DNA of 64,000 bases from Nioella sp. MMSF_3534. Its GTDB lineage: Bacteria > Pseudomonadota > Alphaproteobacteria > Rhodobacterales > Rhodobacteraceae. Both the position numbers and the translations under genes were made by a program. The stretch spans positions 1 through 64,000 of the forward strand of contig NZ_JASHJX010000002.1 of assembly GCF_030732985.1 (NCBI RefSeq), written 5' to 3'. This document shows positions 51,447-60,431 of this stretch, piece after piece. How positions within the stretch are numbered: the first letter of the stretch is position 1; each line of letters opens with the position of its first letter. The notes below the pieces were generated by a model. It searched no databases and was not told the DNA's origin. It was given only the letters and a program-made list of their open reading frames with translations.

Positions 51447-52349
51447 ATGGCCAGCTATACCTTTGACCGGTACAAGTATTACAATCGCTCCGGCGACTCT
51501 ATGACCCAGCAGGGGAGCAGTCTCGGGACGGATGTCTCAACTATCACCGAGGTCGCGCCAGATATCGACGGTGATTTCACACCGAATGAATCCACCCTTT
51601 CCAACAATTGGGGCGGCGGTGCACTTGAATATTTTGGAACCTTTGAATTCAACGGCAACACGTTTCTTGTCTTTGAGGACGCGGCCTTTGGCTATTTCCT
51701 CGCCTCCCCGGACAGCTCGCTTGGACTTGGCGATTTCCCGGCAGGTTGGTCCTTCGCTGATGTCGTTGCCAACACGACCCCGCTTTGCTTTGCAGTCGGC
51801 ACGCTGATATCGAACTTGGCAGGCGAGGTTCAGGTGGAGCGCCTGAAGATTGGCGACCTCGTGCAGGCGGCGGACGGCAGCCTCGTTCAGGTCAAATGGA
51901 TTGGACGGCAGACCGTTATGAACCGTTTCGGTCCTGCCGAGCGGCTGATGCCGGTGCGGTTTGCTGCCGGTTCGCTTGGGGATGACCTGCCCCACACCGA
52001 CCTGACCGTCACCGCCGATCATGGAATGCTGGTGGATGGGGTCATTTGCCATGCCGGGGCGTTGGTGAACGGCACGACGATCACGCAGGTGCCTTTGGCC
52101 GAAATGGGCGAAAGCTACACCGTCTACCACATCGAAACCGAGGAACACGAAATCATCCTCGCCAACGGTGCCCCCGCCGAGACCTTCATCGACAATGTGT
52201 CCCGCCGGGTCTTCGACAACTATGCCGAGTTCGAGGCGCTTTACGGCGACGTGCCCGAGATGGAGGAGCTGCCCTATCCGCGTGCGATGAGCGCAAGGCA
52301 GGTGCCCGACCGCATTGCAAACAGGCTCACCAAGCGGCAAGTGGCCTGA
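51447..52349 (+). CDS. Hint-domain secreted protein 2
   Basis: 300 residues. The front, residues 1-112 (MASYTFDRYKYYNRSGDSM), is unrelated to the front of the preceding gene and has a short FNGNTFLVFEDAAFGYFL core. At Cys114 (PLCFAVGTLI) the Hint module starts: VERLKIGDLVQAADG, WIGRQTV, LTVTADHGMLV and the same C-terminal VSRRVFDNYAEFEALYGDV tail. Self-cleavage at Cys114 is predicted from family knowledge, not shown. It follows the first copy by 116 bases and ends in a strong terminator. AGGAGGGG precedes the ATG. Confidence 0.85.
   Translation: MASYTFDRYKYYNRSGDSMTQQGSSLGTDVSTITEVAPDIDGDFTPNESTLSNNWGGGALEYFGTFEFNGNTFLVFEDAAFGYFLASPDSSLGLGDFPAGWSFADVVANTTPLCFAVGTLISNLAGEVQVERLKIGDLVQAADGSLVQVKWIGRQTVMNRFGPAERLMPVRFAAGSLGDDLPHTDLTVTADHGMLVDGVICHAGALVNGTTITQVPLAEMGESYTVYHIETEEHEIILANGAPAETFIDNVSRRVFDNYAEFEALYGDVPEMEELPYPRAMSARQVPDRIANRLTKRQVA
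51786..52349 (+). repeat. Hint module, copy 2
   Basis: 564 bases, same length as 50767-51330. Stretches such as GGATGGGGTCATTTGCCATG are shared exactly, which points to a recent duplication or gene conversion confined to the module. Confidence 0.9.
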
Positions 52350-52374
52350 CCATCTGCCCGCTTTCTCAGCATCC

Positions 52375-52405
52375 GGCGCAGACCCGACCGGTCTGCGCCA
52401 TTTTT
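52375..52405 (+). terminator. Rho-independent terminator after the Hint genes
   Basis: Perfect 10-bp stem GGCGCAGACC (52375-52384) with GGTCTGCGCC (52390-52399), loop CGACC, then ATTTTTC. It is 26 bases past the second Hint gene and isolates that pair from the M16 genes. Confidence 0.92.
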
Positions 52406-52541
52406 CTTGCTCTGACGCCAGGCCCGAGTGCCGGGACGCGCCCTTCATCGCTCACATCCCCGTCACCACGCTTGATGCTGCGGCGAAACCCCGTATCTCT
52501 TGTGGGACTGGATCGCTTTTTTCTGCCTAAGAGGTTTCTGA

Positions 52542-53870
52542 ATGTTCCGATACATGCTGGCCGCGTGCATGGCCCTTATGCCGTTTCTCCCGTCCGGAGC
52601 ACAGGCCACAGAGGTCTCGGAATTCACCCTCGACAACGGGCTGCATGCCGTCGTCATCGAAGACCACCGTGCCCCGGTGGTGGTCCATATGCTGTGGTAT
52701 CGCGTGGGCGCAGCGGATGAACCGCCGGGCCGGTCCGGCATCGCGCATTTCCTCGAACACCTGATGTTCAAGGCCACCGAGACGCTGGAAAGCGGCGAAT
52801 TTTCCGACACGGTCGAGGCCAATGGCGGGTCCGACAATGCGTTTACCAGTTGGGATTATACCGGCTATTATCAGCGTGTCGCCTCGGACCGGCTTGGCCT
52901 GATGATGCAGATGGAAGCCGACCGGATGCGCAACCTGCTGCTGACGGACGAGGATATCACCACCGAACGCAGCGTGATCCTTGAGGAACGCGCGCAGCGC
53001 ACCGATTCCAGTGCGGGCGCGCTGTTCAATGAACAGATGCGGGCGTCGCTCTATCTCGCGCATCCCTATCGCATCCCCATCGGCGGCTGGCGGCACGAGA
53101 TCGAGAGCCTTGGCCGCGAGGACGTGTTTTCCTTCTATCACGACTATTATTCCCCCGATAACGCGATCCTGATCGTGGCGGGCGATGTGACGCCAGAAGA
53201 GGTCCGCGCGCTGGCTGAAGAACATTACGGCCCGCTGGAGCCATCGGGTGTGGAACCGCGCGAACGCCCCCATGATCCTCCCCAGATCGCCGACCGCCGC
53301 GTTTACTACGAGGATCCGCGCGTGTCCGATCCCTACGTTGTGCGCAGCTACATCGCCCCCGAACGCGACCCCGGCAATCAGCGCACCGCTGCCGCCCTGA
53401 CACTACTGTCGAACGTGCTGGCAGGGTCCGGTGCCACCGCCGTGCTGCCGCGTGTCTTGCAGGTAGAGGAAGCCCGGTCGCTCTATGCCGCTGCCAGCTA
53501 TTCCGGCACCAATCTGGATGACACGGTCTTTTCGGTGTTCAACGTGCCCGTGCCCGGCGTGTCGCTGGAAGAGGCCGAGGCCGATCTCGATCGCGTTATC
53601 GCGCAGTTCCTCGAAGACGGCATCGACCCCGAACAGTTCGCGCGCATCCAGTTCCAGTGGGAAGCCGAGATGATCTATGCACAGGACGACGTGGGCGATT
53701 GGGCGCGGATGTACGGGGTCGGGCTGACATCCGGCCTGACGGTGCAGGACATTCAGGACTGGCCCGATGTGATTGCCTCGATCACTCCCGAAGAAGTGAT
53801 GGAAGCCGCCCGCATGATCTTCACGGAAACCACCTCGGTCACCGGTTACCTGACCGCCCCCGGCCTGTGA
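52542..53870 (+). CDS. M16 zinc metallopeptidase (active subunit)
   Basis: 442 residues with a signal peptide ending near GAQA. The inverted zinc motif HFLEH (His69, Glu72, His73) is intact, followed by EANGGSDNAFTSWDYTGYY and a distal glutamate in ERSVILEERAQR. M16 enzymes (pitrilysin/mitochondrial processing peptidase type) degrade short peptides in a clamshell chamber. Being exported, it is expected in the periplasm, perhaps outer-membrane linked. It pairs with the next gene, which lacks the zinc ligands, giving an active/inactive heterodimer like the two processing-peptidase subunits. Confidence 0.93.
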   Translation: MFRYMLAACMALMPFLPSGAQATEVSEFTLDNGLHAVVIEDHRAPVVVHMLWYRVGAADEPPGRSGIAHFLEHLMFKATETLESGEFSDTVEANGGSDNAFTSWDYTGYYQRVASDRLGLMMQMEADRMRNLLLTDEDITTERSVILEERAQRTDSSAGALFNEQMRASLYLAHPYRIPIGGWRHEIESLGREDVFSFYHDYYSPDNAILIVAGDVTPEEVRALAEEHYGPLEPSGVEPRERPHDPPQIADRRVYYEDPRVSDPYVVRSYIAPERDPGNQRTAAALTLLSNVLAGSGATAVLPRVLQVEEARSLYAAASYSGTNLDDTVFSVFNVPVPGVSLEEAEADLDRVIAQFLEDGIDPEQFARIQFQWEAEMIYAQDDVGDWARMYGVGLTSGLTVQDIQDWPDVIASITPEEVMEAARMIFTETTSVTGYLTAPGL

Positions 53871-53881
53871 GGAGACAGCCC

Positions 53882-55195
53882 ATGTTCCGCATTCTTGCCT
53901 TCGTCGCCCTCACCCTTGCCGCCACCCTGCCCGCCCGTGCGCAGGTGGATATTCAGGAGGTCACCTCGCCCGGTGGCCTGACGGCCTGGCTGGTCGAGGA
54001 TCATTCCATTCCGTTCGTGGCGCTAGATATCCTGTTCGAAGGCGGCACCTCGCTCGACGCGCCCGACGCGCGGGGGGCAACCTATCTGATGACCGGCCTG
54101 CTGGAAGAAGGCGCCGCCGACATGGACAATGCCGAGTTCGCGGCCCGATCCGAGGCGCTGGCGGCCTATTTCGGTTTCGATTCCTACCGGGACTCGATCA
54201 ACATCACCGCCCGTATGCTGACCCAGAACCGGGACGAGGCCGTTGACCTGCTGCGCGCGGCGCTGGTGGACCCCAGTTTCGAACAATCCGCCATCGACCG
54301 GGTCCGCACGCAGGTTCTGTCGATCATCGACAGCAATCAGAACGACCCGTCGGACCTCGCGTCCTCTGAACTCTACGCCCAGACTTTCGGGAATCATCCC
54401 TATGGGTCGGACCATGAGGGAACGGCCGAAAGCGTTCAGGCCCTGACCCGCGACGATCTGATTGCCGCCCATCGGGGCGCGCTGGCCCGCGACCGGGTGC
54501 ATATCGGCGTGTCGGGCGACATCACGCCCGAAGAACTGGGCCTGCTGCTGGACCGCCTGCTTGGCGATCTGCCCGAAACCGGGGCCGAGATGCCCGGTGA
54601 CGCGCCTTACAATCTGACCGGCGGCATCACCGTCATTGACTACCCTACACCCCAATCCACCGCCTTCTTCGGCCATGCCGGCATTGAACGGCACGACCCG
54701 GATTTCTTCGCCGCCTATGTGCTGAACCAGATCCTTGGCGGCGGCAATTTCCGGTCCCGCCTGATGCAGGAGGTGCGGGTGGAACGCGGCCTGACCTACG
54801 GCATTTCCACCTTCCTCGTGCTGTTCGATCACGGTCCGATGATGCTGGGGCAGTTCTCCTCCTCCAACGATCTGGTGGCCGAGGCCATCGACGTGCTGCA
54901 TGATCAATGGGCCGATGTTGCCGCCAATGGGGTCACGGCAGAGGAACTGGAGGCCGCCCAGACCTATCTGACCGGCGCCTATCCCCTGCGCTTCACAGGC
55001 AACGCCACCATTGCCGGCATCCTCTCGGGCATGCAGATCGACGAGATGCCCATTGACTACATCAACACCCGGAACGATCAGGTCATGGCCGTGACGTTGG
55101 AGGATATTTCCCGTACCGCCGCCCGGCTAATGGACCCGGAGGGGCTGCATGTGGTGGTGGTCGGGCAACCAGAGGGGCTTGAGACCGGGAATTGA
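53882..55195 (+). CDS. M16 peptidase family, zinc-less partner subunit
   Basis: 437 residues from ATG 53882, preceded by GAGGAGA, 11 bases after the first M16 gene. It has a signal peptide (MFRILAFVALTLAATLPARA). The site of HxxEH reads YLMTGLLEE, so it cannot bind zinc in the usual way. The C-terminal part keeps RSRLMQEVRVERGLTYGIS, the Arg-Tyr substrate-binding pair of M16 chambers. It should complete the active site of the upstream subunit rather than act alone. Confidence 0.92.
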   Translation: MFRILAFVALTLAATLPARAQVDIQEVTSPGGLTAWLVEDHSIPFVALDILFEGGTSLDAPDARGATYLMTGLLEEGAADMDNAEFAARSEALAAYFGFDSYRDSINITARMLTQNRDEAVDLLRAALVDPSFEQSAIDRVRTQVLSIIDSNQNDPSDLASSELYAQTFGNHPYGSDHEGTAESVQALTRDDLIAAHRGALARDRVHIGVSGDITPEELGLLLDRLLGDLPETGAEMPGDAPYNLTGGITVIDYPTPQSTAFFGHAGIERHDPDFFAAYVLNQILGGGNFRSRLMQEVRVERGLTYGISTFLVLFDHGPMMLGQFSSSNDLVAEAIDVLHDQWADVAANGVTAEELEAAQTYLTGAYPLRFTGNATIAGILSGMQIDEMPIDYINTRNDQVMAVTLEDISRTAARLMDPEGLHVVVVGQPEGLETGN

Positions 55196-55255
55196 CCAAG
55201 GGCCGCGACGGCAAGTGCGCTTCCCCACCCCGATCGCCACGGCTATAGGCAGGCC

Positions 55256-55591
55256 ATGACTGACACCCTGCCCCCGTGCCCCGCCTGTTCCTCTGCCTAT
55301 ACTTACCAGGTGGATGCGTTGCTCAACTGTCCGGAATGCGGCCATGAATGGGCCGCTGGTGAAGCGGAACAGGAGATCACCCGAGACAGTGTCGGCAATC
55401 CGCTGGCGGATGGGGACACCGTGACCGTGATCAAGGATCTCAAGCTCAAGGGCACGTCCACGGTGGTCAAGGTTGGCACTAAGGTGCGTAACATCCGGCT
55501 GGTGGACGGCGATCACGACATCGACTGCAAGATCCCCGGCGTGGGCCAGATCGGGCTGAAGTCACAATTCGTCAAGCGGGTTGCGGACTAG
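55256..55591 (+). CDS. yjdM: YjdM/PhnA-family zinc-ribbon protein
   Basis: 111 residues. An N-terminal zinc ribbon ([18 protein letters not shown]) is followed by the small beta domain with [25 protein letters not shown] and [23 protein letters not shown]. It belongs to the family named PhnA or YjdM in E. coli; despite the old alkylphosphonate label its role is unclear, and it is not phosphonoacetate hydrolase. It follows the M16 genes at 60 bases on the same strand. Length is standard. Confidence 0.93.
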   Translation: MTDTLPPCPACSSAYTYQVDALLNCPECGHEWAAGEAEQEITRDSVGNPLADGDTVTVIKDLKLKGTSTVVKVGTKVRNIRLVDGDHDIDCKIPGVGQIGLKSQFVKRVAD

Positions 55592-55839
55592 GCAGCCCCG
55601 GCGGCGCAATGCAGGCGGTTTCTTCATGCATCCGGATCGCGCCAGCCTAGTCCAACTGCCCATGACAGCGCAGGGCGCGGTTTTGGCATACACGGGGAAC
55701 CGCCCTGACCGGTGAATTCATCAGGTTTTGCAGGAACGGCAGTAAAAGCGCCAGAAACACGTCCAATGGATGCCATATTTTGACGTCACCCTGTCCGCCC
55801 AAGCCATAAGCCAAAATCTACCCAATCGAGTGATTCCAA

Positions 55840-58389
55840 ATGTGCACAATCTGTGTTGCCGTCCGCCCGTATGATCCTGACTGCGTCTACACGGCCCTGA
55901 CCAACGAGATGGCAGAAGTCCCGGAAATCCCGTCGGCACCGGCCTCCGTTTCGACGACGAATGTCATGTCGGTCGGTGACAGCTTTTCCGGCACTATCGA
56001 TTCCCTTGGCGATGCCGATTGGGTCGCCATCAGCCTGTCGGCGGGCACAGCATACGAGATCCGGATTCTGGCGGACGGGGCGGGCACAGGCACATTGTCC
56101 GACTCCTACCTGCGTGTCTATTCGGAAACCGGATCGCAGATCGCAGAGAACGACGATGGCGGGGCGAACCGCGATTCCCGCCTCGTTTTCACCCCGACAA
56201 GCGACGGGACCTACTATCTGAGTGCGCGTGCCTGGAACGACAGCGCCACCGGCACCTATCAGATCACCGTCGAGCCCTATGCCAACAGCATCACCGAAGG
56301 CAGCCTTGATGAACTGGCCGCATTCCTGACAGACGGGTACTGGAGCTCGGTCGGTGGAACCCGCCATGTCTTCGACACGTCCAGCAGCAACGAGATCACG
56401 GTCAACATCACCGCATTGGATGACCGGGGCCAGTTTCTGGCCCGCGCCGCCATGGAAGCGTGGACCGCCGTGGCCGACATCACGTTCCGTGAGGTTACAA
56501 GCGGTGAACAGATCACCTTCACCGACACTCAGAGCGGCGCCTTTGCCTCCTATTCCTCTCTCGGCCCCTACACGACCTCCGCCACCGTCAACATCTCCAG
56601 CTCGTGGCTCGACACCTATGGTGCCGGCTATGACGACTACAGCTTCTCCACCTATATCCATGAAATCGGACATGCGCTCGGACTCGGCCATCAGGGGCCC
56701 TATAACGGTTCGGCCAGTTATCCCTTTGACGCAGCCTTCAGCAATGACAGCTATCAGTTGTCGGTCATGTCCTATTTCTCGCAGACCGAAAACACGGATG
56801 TGGATGCAAGCTATGCCCTTCAGGTGACTGCGATGGCGGCAGATATCGTCGCAATCCAGAACCTCTACGGAGCACCGGATGCCTCTTCACCCACCGCGGG
56901 CGATACGACATATGGCGTGGGCCAAACCATAGGCGGCTATCTGGGCGATCTCTTCGATATCGTGACCACGGGGCAGGACTCGAACAATCGCTATGACAAC
57001 GGCCCCATTGCCTTCACGCTCTACGATCACAGCGGCATTGACACGGTCAATCTCAGCAACGACACCACGAACCAGCTTGTAGACCTGAACAGCCTTGGAA
57101 TCTGGAATGTCTTCGGGCTGACCGGGAATGTCGTCGTGGCAAGCGGCACGGTTATCGAGAACTATATCGCCGGTTCCGGGAACGACACCATCATCGGCAA
57201 TGCGGCCCAGAACTACCTGTCTGGCGGCGCTGGCAATGACACGCTTACCGGTGGCGCAAACGTTGACACCTTCGCCTATACCGGCGGCGCTGACGTGATC
57301 ACCGACTTCTCCGGTGATCTGGTCGATATCGACGCGACTCTGTGGTCAGGCAACTTCAATGCGTTGATGTCGAATGCCGTGTTCCTGGATGGCAATCTCG
57401 TTCTGCATTTCGGCTCCGGTAATTCCCTGACATTCAACGGCCTAACCAGCACCTCCGCCCTGAACGGACGCATCCTGGGTGTGACCGCCGACGATGCTGC
57501 AAGCGACCTGACCGGCGATGGCACCTCCGACATCCTGTGGCGCAACGGGACGACGGGCCAATACGGCATGTTCGACATGGCGGGCGGCACGACGAGCTGG
57601 AGCGTTCTGGGGGCCGAAAGCACCGCCTGGCATATCGCGGGTCTTGGCGATTTCGACGGGGATGGGACCGACGATATTCTCTGGCGCAATGACAGCTCCG
57701 GCGGCATCGGCTTTTCCGACATAAGCTCGGGCATCCCGGTCTGGAATGCCTTGGGGCAGGCCAGTTCCGCGTGGGGCATCGTGGGCGTCGGCGATTTCAA
57801 CGGTGACGGCACCGACGATATCCTCTGGCAGAACAGCAGCAATGGCGGCGTGGGCATGTTCGCCATGTCGGGCGGCACGGCGACCTGGCAGACGATCGGC
57901 GGCTCATCCGCGCCTTGGGAGATCGTGGCGACCGGCGACACGACCGGCGACGGGATCGACGATATCATCTGGCGGAACTCCACGACCGGGCAGGTGGGCC
58001 AGTTCGAGATGTCGGACAGCGGAACGGCCAGTTGGAGCGTCGTTGCCAATGTCTCGACCGACTGGCGACTGGTGGGCACCGGGGATCTCGATGGCGATGG
58101 CACGGATGACCTGCTTTGGCGGCACGAAAGCTCGGGCGCGGTCGGATATTACGCCATGGGTTCCGGCACGCCGACCTGGCAGGGCCTAGGGCAAGCCAGC
58201 TTCGACTGGGATATCGTCGGAACCGGCGACTACAATGGCGACGGCACCGACGATATCCTGTGGCGCAACGTCAATACCGGGACTGTCGGCATGTATGACA
58301 TGGATGGCGGGCCGAACTGGCAGACCATCGGCCAGGCCGGGTTGGATTGGGACGTCGAGGGGCAGTTCGTGGACGAGTTCGTGTTCTGA
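55840..58389 (+). CDS. Serralysin-type (M10) metalloprotease with PPC domain and propeller tail
   Basis: 849 residues starting MCTICVAVRPYDPDC, a typical start of roseobacter serralysins. Residues about 43-150 are a pre-peptidase C-terminal (PPC)-like domain (DSFSGTIDSLGDADWVAI). Residues about 155-345 are an M10 zinc protease: HEIGHALGLGH (three zinc histidines and the catalytic Glu) and the Met-turn SVMSYFSQ. RTX repeats follow at about 450-490 (GSGNDTIIGNAAQNYLSGG), then the FSGD linker, then residues 555-849 are the six-repeat calcium tail ending DEFVF. Such enzymes are exported by type I secretion and activated by calcium outside the cell. A 7-bp hairpin (58394-58416) follows without a T-run. 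Confidence 0.92.
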   Translation: MCTICVAVRPYDPDCVYTALTNEMAEVPEIPSAPASVSTTNVMSVGDSFSGTIDSLGDADWVAISLSAGTAYEIRILADGAGTGTLSDSYLRVYSETGSQIAENDDGGANRDSRLVFTPTSDGTYYLSARAWNDSATGTYQITVEPYANSITEGSLDELAAFLTDGYWSSVGGTRHVFDTSSSNEITVNITALDDRGQFLARAAMEAWTAVADITFREVTSGEQITFTDTQSGAFASYSSLGPYTTSATVNISSSWLDTYGAGYDDYSFSTYIHEIGHALGLGHQGPYNGSASYPFDAAFSNDSYQLSVMSYFSQTENTDVDASYALQVTAMAADIVAIQNLYGAPDASSPTAGDTTYGVGQTIGGYLGDLFDIVTTGQDSNNRYDNGPIAFTLYDHSGIDTVNLSNDTTNQLVDLNSLGIWNVFGLTGNVVVASGTVIENYIAGSGNDTIIGNAAQNYLSGGAGNDTLTGGANVDTFAYTGGADVITDFSGDLVDIDATLWSGNFNALMSNAVFLDGNLVLHFGSGNSLTFNGLTSTSALNGRILGVTADDAASDLTGDGTSDILWRNGTTGQYGMFDMAGGTTSWSVLGAESTAWHIAGLGDFDGDGTDDILWRNDSSGGIGFSDISSGIPVWNALGQASSAWGIVGVGDFNGDGTDDILWQNSSNGGVGMFAMSGGTATWQTIGGSSAPWEIVATGDTTGDGIDDIIWRNSTTGQVGQFEMSDSGTASWSVVANVSTDWRLVGTGDLDGDGTDDLLWRHESSGAVGYYAMGSGTPTWQGLGQASFDWDIVGTGDYNGDGTDDILWRNVNTGTVGMYDMDGGPNWQTIGQAGLDWDVEGQFVDEFVF
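57502..58389 (+). repeat. Propeller-tail cassette, copy C
   Basis: 888 bases encoding 295 residues, exactly the same length as copy A at 8830-9717 and colinear with copy B. The preceding RTX linker (GGADVI-DFSGD to SALNGRI) is also shared with copy A but not with copy B. Confidence 0.92.
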
Positions 58390-58498
58390 CCTGCGCTTTC
58401 ATCCGGGACGAAAGCGATTCGGAAGCATGTCCTGCTCATTCCCTGACCATCTTCTTGGTCGAACCGCAAACACCTTACCCGCTGGCCCGACCGCAGGC

Positions 58499-58876
58499 TC
58501 AATCGGCCCCGGTTTCCACGCAGTGGCGGCGAAAGCTTCGTTTCAGCAGGTCCAGCTCCTCTCGCAGGAATTCGACCTCGGCGCGGATGTCGTCCTCCAG
58601 CGGTTCGCCAGCCAGAATGGTGATTCGATCCAGCACTTCACCATCCTCGGAACTGCGAAGCTGGATGGTCTGAACCCCGTCGCACAGAACTTCTGAGGGA
58701 ATGTCGAAGCCAAGCAGGAAGTGCCCCGGATGCCCTTCCATCGGGGTGATCTCGGGCAGGCCGATGACACGGTCATGATGGACGGCCTCGACCACCGGCG
58801 CAGCGGAAGAGGCGTTCAGAAGCCCTTCGTAGCGGCCGGCTTTCAGACGGGTTTTGACCAGGCTCGATTCGGACAT
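58499..58876 (-). CDS. Conserved protein of unknown function
   Basis: 125 residues. The first 90 are beta-rich (LKAGRYEGLLNASSAAPVVEAVHHDRVIG, then GHFLLGFDIPSEVLCDGVQTIQLRS), the last 35 form an acidic helix (EVEFLREELDLLKRSFRRHC) that looks like a short coiled coil. No signal peptide or known motif. The domain has a calcium-free beta-sandwich look seen in glycan-associated roseobacter proteins, but this is only an impression. The next gene upstream on the same strand ends 13 bases away, so the two are probably cotranscribed. Confidence 0.75.
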   Translation of the reverse strand: MSESSLVKTRLKAGRYEGLLNASSAAPVVEAVHHDRVIGLPEITPMEGHPGHFLLGFDIPSEVLCDGVQTIQLRSSEDGEVLDRITILAGEPLEDDIRAEVEFLREELDLLKRSFRRHCVETGAD

Positions 58877-58889
58877 CGGCAGGGTTCCT

Positions 58890-59645
58890 TCACAAATCGG
58901 CGCGGGGGGCGCGGGTCAGCGTCAGGTCGCTCAGCAGCACCTGATTCATCGCGGGATTGTCAAAGATCAGGTCGATCCAGGCTTTCTCCACCCGCTTTTC
59001 ATTGATGTTGGAATAGGCCAGATCGAACTCGGCCAACCCCACATCGTCGGACAGGTCCAGCTGCCGCACCATCTGTTCGGTATTGGGGCCATGCTGCACG
59101 TTCAGCCGCGCATAGATTTCGATCGGGTTTTCGCGGATCACGCGGGCGCGCAGACTGAAATAATGGTTGCGCGTGATGCCGGAAATCGCCGCATCGGGCA
59201 GGGACAGGACCAGCGACAGAAAGGACCCGTCGAAGCGGTAGACATCCAGCAGCAGCCCGAAGGCCGAGGACACCGAGGGATCGGTGTTGCGGGTCTGGCG
59301 CAGGGTGATCTCGGACCGGGCGCAATCATGAAACAGCGTCACGCTGTCGGTCAGCTTGTGCGGGGACGGCACTTCCACCACGCCGGAGGGCACGCGGGGG
59401 GCGGTCCAGGGATCGGGCCGCCAGGCCCAATCGCATTGATCGGGGCGCAGGATTTCGGATTGCCCATCCGGGATCAGGCCCGCTTCGGCGGAGGCCACGA
59501 ACAGATCGAGCTTGCGGCGCAGTCTGCGCGCGGTACGCTGCAGATCCTGCGCCTCCTGCGCTGGCAGGGCACCGGCGTGATCGGCCAGCGCCGTCCAGCG
59601 CTCGACCGATTTTCTCAGCATCCGTTTTTCCAGAAAACCGCTCAT
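58890..59645 (-). CDS. Conserved protein of unknown function (possibly DUF6478)
   Basis: 251 residues from ATG 59645 (MSGFLEKRMLRKSVERW); a TTG four codons upstream is less likely. A basic helical N-terminus (QDLQRTARRLRRKLDLFV) is followed by a beta-rich domain: GQSEILRPDQCDWAWRPDPW, DVYRFDGSFLSLVLSLPD and NPIEIYARLNVQHGPNTEQM. I associate this with the Rhodobacteraceae family DUF6478, uncertainly. There is no signal peptide. It precedes the 58499-58876 gene at 13 bases, suggesting joint function. Confidence 0.72.
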   Translation of the reverse strand: MSGFLEKRMLRKSVERWTALADHAGALPAQEAQDLQRTARRLRRKLDLFVASAEAGLIPDGQSEILRPDQCDWAWRPDPWTAPRVPSGVVEVPSPHKLTDSVTLFHDCARSEITLRQTRNTDPSVSSAFGLLLDVYRFDGSFLSLVLSLPDAAISGITRNHYFSLRARVIRENPIEIYARLNVQHGPNTEQMVRQLDLSDDVGLAEFDLAYSNINEKRVEKAWIDLIFDNPAMNQVLLSDLTLTRAPRADL

Positions 59646-59705
59646 GTCAGCTGCCAAACGCTCCCACTCGTTCCGCGATGTGCCAAGGGTTTTACCCCTG
59701 ATCCC

Positions 59706-60431
59706 TTAACCGCCCATTATTCTCCGAAACAGCCCGACATTCCAGAGCGTTCCGCGCGGCTGCGCGGGACTGGCCGGGACCGCTGCCGGGGCAGCCGGGG
59801 CAGCCCCGGTTTCGTTTGCAAGCTGCACCGCCCGGGTGAATTCGCGCAATGTCTGCAATCCGCTGTCAGAGGAAACCGGGCTGTCATCGCGGCCCAGAAC
59901 CGTCAGCGTTGCAATCCGGTCGCCTACATCCAGATAGGACCGCCAGTAATCGGCCGAGACATTCTGGATCTCGCTGGCACTGCTGTCGCTGGCACGCAGA
60001 TAGAACACATCGCCTTGATGGAAACTGTCCAGAACCTCGACCGTGTCAGCCTCGCCCGCGCGGCTCAGCAACTGGCGGCCTTCTTCGGATGCGAAAAACG
60101 CGCTCAGATCCGGAATCGCGTCGCGCAGGGTCTGGCTTGCATCGGCCTCGGACAGGGACGCCGTCAGAACAGCCGGGACCGAGGGCTGCCCAGCGCTGCG
60201 GCGGCCCGAGATCACCGCGCAATTGCCCATCAGGACAAAGGCCGTATCGCCACTGTCGCGGGTGGAATCGGGATCGACGCAGAAGCCTTCCGGCCCGGCC
60301 ACCGTCACCATGTCAGAGGTCACGGACACGGCCCGCACCGGCGGAGACCCGGACGGTCCGCCACCCAGCCGCCCGCAGGCAGCGACCAGCAACACTGTCA
60401 GGACAAGCGCCCTAGAGGTCCATATAGACAT
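59706..60431 (-). CDS. Lipoprotein of unknown function
   Basis: 241 residues with a lipoprotein signal peptide ([20 protein letters not shown]; lipidation at the Cys of VAACG). The mature part contains [32 protein letters not shown] and [31 protein letters not shown] (by parts), then an alanine-proline tail ending [11 protein letters not shown]. It is probably anchored in the outer membrane. Its first 20 bases overlap the end of ilvD on the same strand, so translation may be coupled, though no metabolic link is apparent. Confidence 0.8.
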   Translation of the reverse strand: MSIWTSRALVLTVLLVAACGRLGGGPSGSPPVRAVSVTSDMVTVAGPEGFCVDPDSTRDSGDTAFVLMGNCAVISGRRSAGQPSVPAVLTASLSEADASQTLRDAIPDLSAFFASEEGRQLLSRAGEADTVEVLDSFHQGDVFYLRASDSSASEIQNVSADYWRSYLDVGDRIATLTVLGRDDSPVSSDSGLQTLREFTRAVQLANETGAAPAAPAAVPASPAQPRGTLWNVGLFRRIMGG

